Source: Desulfobacterales bacterium | GTDB taxonomy: Bacteria; Desulfobacterota; Desulfobulbia; Desulfobulbales; JAGXFP01 | Direction: 5' to 3' | DNA: 34,390 bases | Assembly (NCBI GenBank): GCA_024637225.1 | Contig: JAGXFP010000046.1 | Span: 1-34,390 of the forward strand | Shown: in pieces, positions 28,588 to 34,390 of the stretch | Layout: each line of letters begins with the position of its first letter | Numbering within the stretch: position 1 is the first letter of the stretch | Notes under the pieces: generated by a model | The model's input: only the letters and a program-made list of their open reading frames with translations | The model's database searches: none | What the model was told of the DNA's origin: nothing | Program-made: the position numbers and the translations under genes

Positions 28588-28611
28588 TGCAGCGTCCTCC
28601 CCATTAAATTT

Positions 28612-28645
28612 ATAAAAACAGCCTTGCCGCTAAAGCGGCCTGCTG
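28612..28645 (-). terminator. Hairpin with T run upstream of rny
   Basis: On the minus strand CAGC...GCCGCT-TT-AGCGGC...GCTG is followed by TTTTTAT, a good intrinsic terminator shape, 25 bases before the rny start codon. It may end upstream transcription or attenuate rny. A poor promoter candidate (TTGTCG, 18, TATTTT) lies just 5' of it. Confidence 0.55.
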
Positions 28646-29099
28646 GTAGACACATAAAAAATAGTCGCCACCTCGAGTTGCCGACAAACTAAAGGCAACC
28701 GGGACGATTTTTAATATGATTTTAAGCTAGGGTTCCTGAAACAGAAGACTGGACGCGGAAACGATGCAGGTGCGGAAGAAATTGCAGGTTGATTGAATAG
28801 TGCGATTTTCACCGGGAGCAGGGCAAAGGATTTTTGCACACCACCCTTTCGTTATTTGGTATTCAACTAATCATGCAAAGGCAAAAGGTCATAAGCCATC
28901 AAGTGATTGATTAAATAATAAAAAAACGATATCGCCCATTCAGAAGCAATTTCAAGCCGATATAAGACAAATCGTGACGCCATTCCAAACAACCACGACA
29001 AAGAAACACACCAGAATCTCTCCAAATCATTCCCGATCTTCAATTAGGGTCAGGGGAACCGTATAAATTTGAAGTATTCATCCTCCTGATAATTATTTA
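28646..29099. other. Intergenic region between 6S RNA and rny
   Basis: About 450 bases, AT-rich in the right half, with no supported gene. The segment near 28740-28790 has a faint likeness to the interior of repeat family R3 but without terminal repeats. The rny promoter is expected here; none is clear. Confidence 0.4.
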
Positions 29100-29134
29100 T
29101 ATATAAAACCGTTCGCTTCGCTTGAAACAACGGT
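29100..29134 (-). terminator. Hairpin after the probable 6S RNA
   Basis: On the minus strand ACCGTT pairs with AACGGT, with an inner TTC/GAA pairing, followed by TTTTATATATAA. The T tract is imperfect. Confidence 0.5.
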
Positions 29135-29142
29135 GGATCCAT

Positions 29143-29330
29143 AAATCAACCCCCACCGATGCCGTGTCGACCAAGTTGATATCGAACCTAACGTAGTTAG
29201 GTGGGCGTTACTCTTATCCGTTTCATGGAATTCGTCATAGACGACTTCACTATCACCGAACAGGGGAGTCACCCTAGACATCAATGTTGGCTCGGACAAC
29301 CTGCCGATCACGAACATGGCAGGGGTTAAT
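29143..29330 (-). ncRNA. ssrS: Probable 6S RNA
   Basis: The approximately 180 bases directly after zapA fold on the minus strand in the 6S pattern. A closing stem pairs 29318-29327 (AACCCCTGCC) with 29148-29163. A second stem pairs 29277-29290 with 29171-29183. A large central bubble follows, whose 3' strand holds the small hairpin CCTAAC-TAC-GTTAGG (29187-29201), and an irregular apical stem is capped by TCGTC-TAT-GACGA (29232-29244). 6S RNA mimics an open promoter and binds sigma70 RNA polymerase. Length, the bubble hairpin and the position next to zapA agree with the known association. No covariance model was run. Confidence 0.62.
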
Positions 29331-29337
29331 TATCACT

Positions 29338-29625
29338 TTAGCCCAATCGGACAAAATCCTCAATTTTTTTCCTGATCCGCCCGGAAAGAGTTTCAACTTC
29401 ATGTCGATAATCTTCGAATTCCCTTTTCAACTTAACATACTTGCCGGCCATGTTGAGACTGGCAAGGATTACCGATTTAGTGGACGGCACCACGCTGGTG
29501 GACCTATTTGTTTCATGAAGATGCTCCCTGACCATTTCCAAAATCTCCTGAACATCCTCTTCAGGCGCTTCGGTATTTAGGGAGTATTCATGCCCGAACA
29601 CTTCAAATCTTAACGGTTTAGCCAA
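29338..29625 (-). CDS. zapA: Cell division protein ZapA
   Basis: ZapA (95 residues) bundles FtsZ filaments at the Z-ring. It has the small N-terminal beta domain (FEVFGHEYSL, with the family's 'I/V-x-G-x-x-Y' pattern), the conserved alpha segment around SVILASLNMAGKY and a C-terminal coiled coil. It follows the zapB-like gene with an R1 repeat in between and precedes the probable 6S RNA. Confidence 0.87.
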   Translation of the reverse strand: MAKPLRFEVFGHEYSLNTEAPEEDVQEILEMVREHLHETNRSTSVVPSTKSVILASLNMAGKYVKLKREFEDYRHEVETLSGRIRKKIEDFVRLG

Positions 29626-29641
29626 CGATATTCACCCTTAC

Positions 29642-29820
29642 TTGATGGCGTCGCAAAAACTCGTCAGCTCCTGCGTTGCTGCAAATTTTCTCGTCATCGC
29701 AGCGTCCTGAAGTACGTTGCATTCCTCGAAATTCGCGCGCCTTGGGTCTGACGATTTTCACCCCGCAAGGGGGTAGTGCATGCTTAGCCATCACATTTTT
29801 GAATTTTTGCGAACTTGTCA
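29642..29820. repeat. Inverted-repeat element, family R1, copy 2
   Basis: This 179-bp copy has ends TTGATGGCGTCGCAAAAA and TTTTTGCGAACTTGTCA. It differs from copy 1 mainly by an extra segment around 29758-29780. It separates zapB-like from zapA. Confidence 0.8.
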
Positions 29821-29876
29821 CTTAAATAGGTTCGAAAAATTTACTGCTGCTCGGCAAGGCACCCTGGATATGATTT

Positions 29877-30167
29877 TCAAAAGAGGGTCTTTTCCACCGT
29901 GGCAGCCTCATCAACTCCGGAGCTTTCGGTCGATCCGTTCAGATTCTCCCATTTTTCAATGGCATTAAGCAGACCATTGACCTTGGTTTCGATCTTGCTT
30001 CTTTCTCCCTGGAAGGCCTGCAGTTCCCGGCTGAGAGTTTCAATCTCCTGTTCTTTGCTGGCAAGCCTCGCTTTGAAGGCGAGTTTTTCCTGCTTCATTT
30101 CACTGACTGTGTTGAGTAATTTTTCAACAGCCGCTTCCAAGCGGGTCAGATTCTCGATATTTTCCAT
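29877..30167 (-). CDS. zapB: ZapB-like coiled-coil cell division protein
   Basis: This 96-residue protein is almost wholly a coiled coil (residues about 1-75, heptads in LTRLEAAVEKLLNTVSEMKQ) with a short polar tail. Size, coiled coil and position directly upstream of zapA fit ZapB, which works with ZapA and MatP at the Z-ring. Sequence identity of such coiled coils is weak, so the call leans on context. 'Cell division protein ZapB, DUF904-like' is a safe label. Confidence 0.7.
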   Translation of the reverse strand: MENIENLTRLEAAVEKLLNTVSEMKQEKLAFKARLASKEQEIETLSRELQAFQGERSKIETKVNGLLNAIEKWENLNGSTESSGVDEAATVEKTLF

Positions 30168-30210
30168 ATCTACCTCGTCATAGACAAATTATCATAACAA
30201 GTTGTTTTTA

Positions 30211-30262
30211 ACCCACAGGGCATAAGTTTCGTACGATCAGACAAGCTGCTCAACTCAGCTTT
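30211..30262. repeat. Repeat family R4, copy 2
   Basis: ACCCACAGGGCATAAGTTTC... AAGCTGCTCAACTCAGCTTTAT matches 10465-10519. It runs directly into a decayed R3 copy, suggesting that R4 and R3 can be parts of one larger unit. Confidence 0.7.
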
Positions 30263-30267
30263 ATAAT

Positions 30268-30415
30268 TAGCGGAATCCGTAAATGTGCGAGAACGGGTCA
30301 GACAAAAAACGGCACGACTTGATCATATTAAGGCAATCAACGAGTTGCCGATATGGCCCGTTATCGGACGCACTGAAGGGCCGGTGCAATTCCTCCATCT
30401 TAAATCACGGGCAGA
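30268..30415. repeat. Decayed copy of MITE-like family R3
   Basis: GGAATCCGT...GCGAGAACGG, ATCAACGAGTTGCC and GCCCGTTATCGGACGC correspond to blocks of the full R3 copies, with deletions between them and a damaged right end (ATCACGG). It fills the gap between glmU-like and zapB-like genes. Confidence 0.6.
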
Positions 30416-30457
30416 TTAATAAGTAACCACAGGTTAAGAATGGCAAATTATCTTGAA

Positions 30458-31495
30458 TCACCTCTTAAAAACCTGGCGATCTCCAGAAATTATCGTAGCG
30501 CTGTCCAGGGATGCGCCCTTATCAACCGCGCAGTTTTCTAGATAGCAGAGGGCACCGACAACAGCGCCATTTCCCAGGCGACAATTTCTTATTACCGTAT
30601 TCGACCCGATTCGACAATCGCGCCCGATGACGCTGTGCCCGGAAATAACGACATTACGGCCAATCTCGCAATCGGGACCGACTCCGACCTCCGGGGCTAT
30701 ATCAACGGAGTCCGGTCCGATTATGGTTACCCCGGCCATCATCAAGTGCTGATTACGCCGTTTCTGGAGAAGGCCGTGGGCTGCCGCCAACTCTACCCTG
30801 GAGTTAATGCCCAGCACCTCAAGCGATTCTTCGCAGAAATGCCGGTTAACCGCCAATCCTTCCGAACGGGCGATTTCGATAAGATCGGTAAGATAAAACT
30901 CTCCCTGGCGGTTATCCGAGCCGATATTCCGCAGGCCCTTGAAGAGAAAAGCGCTGTCGACACAGTAGATACCGGCATTGATCTCGTTGATGGACTTTTC
31001 GGTAACCGAGGCATCCTTTTCCTCTACAATCCTTAACAGATCCCCCTGCTCATCGGTCACGATCCGGCCATAGTTGGCGGGATCCGTCATTCTGGTGGTC
31101 ATCACGGTCAACGTGGCCCGGGCCGCGTGATGCGCATCCAGCATGCTTCGCAGGGTTTCGGTTCTGACCAGGGGGGTGTCACCGCAGAGGATCAGAACCG
31201 TCCCCTTGAAATCCGCCAGGCCGGCTTCGGCCGCCGCCACCGCATCGGCGGTACCAAGTTGTTGTTCCTGTCGGGCAAAGGTTACGGTGAAACCCGCCAG
31301 GGATTTCTCGACAACCTCGGCCTGATGACCTGTCACCACGACGGTTTCCAGAAGATCGAGGGGGATAACGGCATTTACGACATGGTGCAGCATCGGCGCA
31401 AAAAAGACCTCATGGAGGACCTTGGCCCGGTCGGACTTCATCCGGGTCCCCTTGCCGGCGGCCAGCACGATCGCCTTGATTGGATCATTTTTCAT
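30458..31495 (-). CDS. glmU: GlmU-like UDP-GlcNAc pyrophosphorylase lacking the acetyltransferase active-site region
   Basis: The N-terminal nucleotidyltransferase domain is complete: LAAGKGTRMKS (11-21), QQLGTADA (79-86), CGDTPLV with Asp106, EEKDAS and NEINAGIYC. It makes UDP-GlcNAc from UTP and GlcNAc-1-phosphate, the precursor of peptidoglycan and LPS. The protein stops at 345 residues after only a few left-handed beta-helix coils, about 110 short of bifunctional GlmU (about 455), so the residues that acetylate glucosamine-1-phosphate are absent. The end is clean and followed by repeat DNA. Acetylation may be done by another protein, or the enzyme may use a different sugar. The start ATG has no good SD; a possible promoter is TTGAAT, 17, TTTTAT upstream. 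Confidence 0.82.
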   Translation of the reverse strand: MKNDPIKAIVLAAGKGTRMKSDRAKVLHEVFFAPMLHHVVNAVIPLDLLETVVVTGHQAEVVEKSLAGFTVTFARQEQQLGTADAVAAAEAGLADFKGTVLILCGDTPLVRTETLRSMLDAHHAARATLTVMTTRMTDPANYGRIVTDEQGDLLRIVEEKDASVTEKSINEINAGIYCVDSAFLFKGLRNIGSDNRQGEFYLTDLIEIARSEGLAVNRHFCEESLEVLGINSRVELAAAHGLLQKRRNQHLMMAGVTIIGPDSVDIAPEVGVGPDCEIGRNVVISGHSVIGRDCRIGSNTVIRNCRLGNGAVVGALCYLENCAVDKGASLDSATIISGDRQVFKR

Positions 31496-31701
31496 ATAAT
31501 TTGCGCAGTCAGGGATAAAAAGTTAAACTGTAGTTTATGTTTCTGATATAAAAGCAGTAACCGCCGACAAATTCAACACTTCAGTTACTAATTTTTTCCC
31601 AACAACAAGAAAAATCGCGCGGGAGGCGACAAGGTGGAGAAGCGAATCGAATGTTATTGGCCCTGGCAGAGCGATTGTCCAAGCCCCAAACATCTTTTCT
31701 T

Positions 31702-32130
31702 TTAACGGTCGATCAGTTCGATCCTATTCCGATGACGGCCGCCGGCAAAGGGGGTTTTCAGAAAAACCTGAAGACAGGCCAGCGCCGTTCCGAAGGGCAT
31801 AATCCGCTGCCCCAGGGAGATGAGATTCGCATCGTTATGCTCCCTGGCAAGTCGGGCTAATTCAACCGTGTTGCAAAAAGCGCATCTTATCCCGGGGACC
31901 CGGTTAGCCACCATTGCCTCGCCATTCCCTGAGCCTCCGAGAACTACCCCCCGTTCATACTCGCCCGAGGCAACCGCTCGGGCGACGGGATAGATAAAAA
32001 GGGGGTAATCGACCGGGTCCGTGGAATCGGTACCGAAATCCTTCACCTGATGCCCTTCCCGATCCAGATAATCGATGATTTTCTCTTTGTACTCAAAGCC
32101 GGCATGGTCCGAGCCGATTGCCATTTTCAT
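31702..32130 (-). CDS. rpiB: Ribose-5-phosphate isomerase B (RpiB/LacAB family)
   Basis: This 142-residue enzyme interconverts ribose 5-phosphate and ribulose 5-phosphate. SDHAG (7-11) and the phosphate-binding GGSGNGE (65-71) are clear. Instead of the E. coli-type active-site Cys it carries the Glu of the Mycobacterium-type subfamily (Glu71), with REHND (97-101) conserved. An AGGGAAA SD precedes the ATG. An R3 element lies upstream. Confidence 0.94.
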   Translation of the reverse strand: MKMAIGSDHAGFEYKEKIIDYLDREGHQVKDFGTDSTDPVDYPLFIYPVARAVASGEYERGVVLGGSGNGEAMVANRVPGIRCAFCNTVELARLAREHNDANLISLGQRIMPFGTALACLQVFLKTPFAGGRHRNRIELIDR

Positions 32131-32237
32131 CTTGATTTCCCTGAAAATGAATTTTAGGGCAAACGCCCATAAAGGCGGCGGGATAATTCTCCGGCGCTAT
32201 TACGGACAGATAAATATGTAGTTACAGTTGAGAAAAA

Positions 32238-32458
32238 CCTAAATCCGTGAGCGTTCGAGAACATGCAGATCCAAGGCGGCAACTATGTTGATAATACTGA
32301 TGATATATCAACGAGTTGCCAACGCCGCGGATGCGCCGTTATCGGGCGCCCCGCAGGACGGCGGGTGCATATCAGCCACCACGGATCACTGCCTATATTG
32401 GGGAAGTAAAAACTATCAGACATCGTGAATCAATACACTAACCCATCACGGATTCAGG
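32238..32458. repeat. 221-bp MITE-like element, family R3, copy 2
   Basis: This full copy has ends CCTAAATCCGTGA (one mismatch to copy 1) and TCACGGATTCAGG, with the same internal palindrome GGCAACT...AGTTGCC. It is aligned with 18219-18437 along its whole length with scattered differences, so the copies are not recent duplicates. It lies between ndh and rpiB. Confidence 0.88.
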
Positions 32459-32535
32459 TAAAACTCAACCAATAGACATCGGTGCGTCAGGATATAAGTT
32501 AGCCCCCTACAGTCGTTGCAGTCTTCGCCGACGAT

Positions 32536-33807
32536 CTAGCCGCCGTCATCCGGTCTCTCGTAAAAGCGCCACTCCTTGGAAACAATCAGTCGTGCTCCCC
32601 GACGGAATGTCAAAAATGACAAAGCCCAGTTCATGATAACGAATAATCTGTTTTTAAATCCGGTCAGATAATAGATGTGGACGATCAGCCAGAGCAGCCA
32701 GGCAAAAAATCCGCCGATTTTCAATTTTCCCATCTCGACAACCGCCCGGCCCCGTCCGATGGTCGCTACCTGACCTTTATCTCGATAGGCGAAATTGTGC
32801 CGCGAATTACCCTCTATTTCACGCAGGATGTTTTTTGCGATAAAACGCCCCTGCTGGAGGGCAACCGGAGCCAGGCCGGGCAGAGGCCTCCCGGTCTGGT
32901 GGGAAAAATTGGCAAGATCGCCGGCCACAAAAATATTCGGGTATACGCCCTGACTCAAATCGGGCTCGACGATAATTCGCCCCTGGGAATCCAGCTTTAC
33001 ACCAAGTTTTCTGGCCAAAACCGGAGCCCGCACCCCGGCGGCCCATAAAACCGTATCCGAGTAAATTTTCTCAGAACCGATCTCGACTCCGTCGCCGCTG
33101 ATCCGGCTTACCTTGCTGGTAGTCCGCACCTCGACCCCGAGACTCGCCAGATCTCGAACGGCTCGACGTGCCAGTTTATCAGAAAATGAAGGAAGAATAC
33201 GATCGCCGGCTTCGAGGAGGATAATTCGGGTTGAGGCGGGATCGATCCTGCGAAAATCCCGGGCCAGGGTGTAGCGGCTCATTTCACCGATGGCTCCGGC
33301 CAGTTCGACCCCGGTCGGACCACCTCCGACGATCACGAAGGTCAACTGCTTCGAAGGCTGTTCCTCGCTCAGATTCCGCTCAGCCTTTTCAAAAGCGGTG
33401 AGGACCCGTCGGCGAATCTCAATGGCCTGTTCGATCGTCTTTAAGCCAGGCGCCCATTCTTCCCAGTTTTCCTGACCAAAATAGGAATGTTTCACCCCGC
33501 AGGCCAGAAGAAGGTAATCGTAATCGAATTCGGCGAAGTCGGTAGTAAGCCGATTATGGTGGGGATCAACATTGATCACCTCTCCCTGAAATACTTTTAT
33601 ATTCGAATATTGCGACAAAATGCTTCTGATCGGCGATGAGATGTCGGCCGGACTCAAGACGGCCATTGCGACCTGATAGAGAAGTGGTTGGAATAAATGG
33701 AAGTTTTCACGATCGATCAAGGTTACCTCGACGCGCTTCGATTGACCTAATACCTTTGCCGCGTTCAGTCCGGCAAATCCTCCGCCCGCTATCACAACGT
33801 GCTTCAT
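32536..33807 (-). CDS. ndh: Type II NADH:quinone oxidoreductase (NDH-2)
   Basis: NDH-2 (423 residues) is a single-subunit flavoprotein on the inner face of the membrane that oxidises NADH and reduces quinone without pumping protons. The FAD-binding GGGFAG (8-13) and the second dinucleotide fold GGGPTG (161-166) are present, with AAGVRAP and FVAGDLA further on. A C-terminal amphipathic/hydrophobic part (FFAWLLWLIVHIYYL) anchors it in the membrane. The start is ATG 33807 because it has an excellent GGAGG SD; an upstream in-frame ATG at 33930 would add 41 residues unlike the family. It is separate from any complex I gene. Confidence 0.94.
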   Translation of the reverse strand: MKHVVIAGGGFAGLNAAKVLGQSKRVEVTLIDRENFHLFQPLLYQVAMAVLSPADISSPIRSILSQYSNIKVFQGEVINVDPHHNRLTTDFAEFDYDYLLLACGVKHSYFGQENWEEWAPGLKTIEQAIEIRRRVLTAFEKAERNLSEEQPSKQLTFVIVGGGPTGVELAGAIGEMSRYTLARDFRRIDPASTRIILLEAGDRILPSFSDKLARRAVRDLASLGVEVRTTSKVSRISGDGVEIGSEKIYSDTVLWAAGVRAPVLARKLGVKLDSQGRIIVEPDLSQGVYPNIFVAGDLANFSHQTGRPLPGLAPVALQQGRFIAKNILREIEGNSRHNFAYRDKGQVATIGRGRAVVEMGKLKIGGFFAWLLWLIVHIYYLTGFKNRLFVIMNWALSFLTFRRGARLIVSKEWRFYERPDDGG

Positions 33808-33961
33808 GACTTTCCTCCGACAAACGGCTTGATTCGTTTTATTTTCAGAGAAACAGATAAGATCTTCCCGGGAACGGCACTGATTAGAGTTCTCACCCGG
33901 ACTGAATTTTATGCAATCCCGCCGGATCACGACCCGGTTCTGCCAAGCAAAGAGGGGTCTG

Positions 33962-33991
33962 ATTAAATGCGCTTTTATGACCGAACAACAA
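33962..33991 (-). promoter_or_regulatory. Candidate sigma70 promoter of ndh
   Basis: On the minus strand TTGTTG, 18 bases, TTTAAT. It would give a leader of about 150 bases before ATG 33807. Moderate match only. Confidence 0.33.
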
Positions 33992-34225
33992 GACGCCTTC
34001 CGTTTCCCGAAAGCTAAATGAAGCTATATAATATTGATGATTCGACCTTATGCATTTTATTCTAAGGAGAGATTGAGCCGATTGTAAAACTAAATCTTAT
34101 CGCCGCTTGAAAAGCTTCAATTACTTGCCGTTCAGGAAGATCGCTTTTCAGATGATCGCTATGCCGGCAAACTACGCACCCTGAGCCTGGCGAGGGGTAT
34201 TAAAGGCTGCGGCGCGAGGAAAATC
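33992..34225. other. Intergenic region between ndh and 5S rRNA
   Basis: No supported gene. Around 34173-34215 the text CACCCTGAGCCTGGCGAGGG...GGCTGCGGCGC resembles one half of the 'CACCCTGAGCGAAGTCGAAGGGT' class of dispersed bacterial repeats. Confidence 0.35.
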
Positions 34226-34264
34226 AAAAAAAAATGCCCTCTCCCTTTGCAGGCAGAAGGCATT
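34226..34264 (-). terminator. Intrinsic terminator of the rRNA operon
   Basis: On the minus strand AATGCC(T)TCT.CC pairs with GG.AGA(G)GGCATT around a TGCAAA loop, followed by a run of T. It lies 12 bases after the 5S gene. Confidence 0.85.
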
Positions 34265-34276
34265 AAAGAAAAAAAT

Positions 34277-34390
34277 TCGGCGGCGACCTACTCTCCCACA
34301 CAGTCGCCCGTGCAGTACCATCGGCGCTGAGAGGCTTAACTTCCGTGTTCGGTATGGGAACGGGTGTGACCCTCTCGCTATTGCCACCGA
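34277..34390 (-). rRNA. rrf: 5S rRNA (5' end at window edge)
   Basis: The minus strand reads the conserved 5S core, including GGTCACACCCGTTCCCAT, CCGAACACGGAAGTTAAG, CGCCGATGGTACT and the 3' end GGGAGAGTAGGTCGCCGCC. At most a few bases of the 5' end are missing. The 23S and 16S genes must lie beyond the right edge. Confidence 0.95.

Noticed and set aside
34172-34387. Minus-strand frame over the 5S rRNA and its terminator
   Set aside because: It overlaps a clear 5S rRNA gene.
1-34390. CRISPR array, transposase, toxin-antitoxin or phage-defence genes
   Set aside because: No regularly spaced direct repeats and no recognisable protein of these classes were found on either strand.

Overview
This window looks like a chromosomal contig from a Gram-negative, anaerobic, cytochrome-rich bacterium of the former Deltaproteobacteria (Desulfobacterota, probably Desulfuromonadia-like). 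The reasons are the very large multiheme c-type cytochrome, the gene order tig-clpP-clpX-lon and lysS-lolC-lolD-bamA, a short 'core' MetE-type methyltransferase, and many small palindromic intergenic repeats. This placement is an inference from gene content; no search was run. The right edge lies inside a 5S rRNA gene and the left edge inside a repetitive cytochrome gene, both typical places for an assembly to break.

Layout. 1-3149 (-): a truncated, secreted multiheme cytochrome with 25 candidate heme motifs. It is preceded by a G10 tract and by a structured leader ending in an intrinsic terminator (3308-3720). 3724-3975 (-): tRNA-Asp and tRNA-Val. 4016-10054 (-): the protein quality-control block tig-clpP-clpX-lon. 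10085-10519: a cluster of small inverted-repeat elements, then tRNA-Leu (-). 10886-18173 (+): core MetE-like gene, lysS, lolC-type permease, lolD, bamA. 18219-18623: two more repeat elements. 18643-25161 (+): mfd, surA-like, rodZ-like, recO. 25407-25709 (+): an unrecognised small ORF. 25814-31495 (-): tyrS, rny, a probable 6S RNA, zapA, zapB-like, and a glmU-like uridylyltransferase that lacks the acetyltransferase active-site part. 31702-33807 (-): rpiB and a type II NADH dehydrogenase. 34277-34390 (-): 5S rRNA with its terminator.

How the genes fit together. The lol/bam/surA genes handle lipoprotein release and outer-membrane protein assembly. tig/clp/lon handle folding and proteolysis. rodZ, zapA, zapB and the glmU-like gene belong to cell shape, division and envelope precursor supply. 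The cytochrome and NDH-2 belong to electron transfer. The rest is translation (lysS, tyrS, tRNAs, 5S), RNA turnover (rny) and repair (mfd, recO).

Most genes are ordinary housekeeping genes. The least explained signals are the structured, terminator-bearing leader and G10 tract in front of the cytochrome, and the families of 50-220 bp inverted-repeat elements that fill almost every larger intergenic gap. No transposase, integrase, CRISPR array or defence gene was seen.
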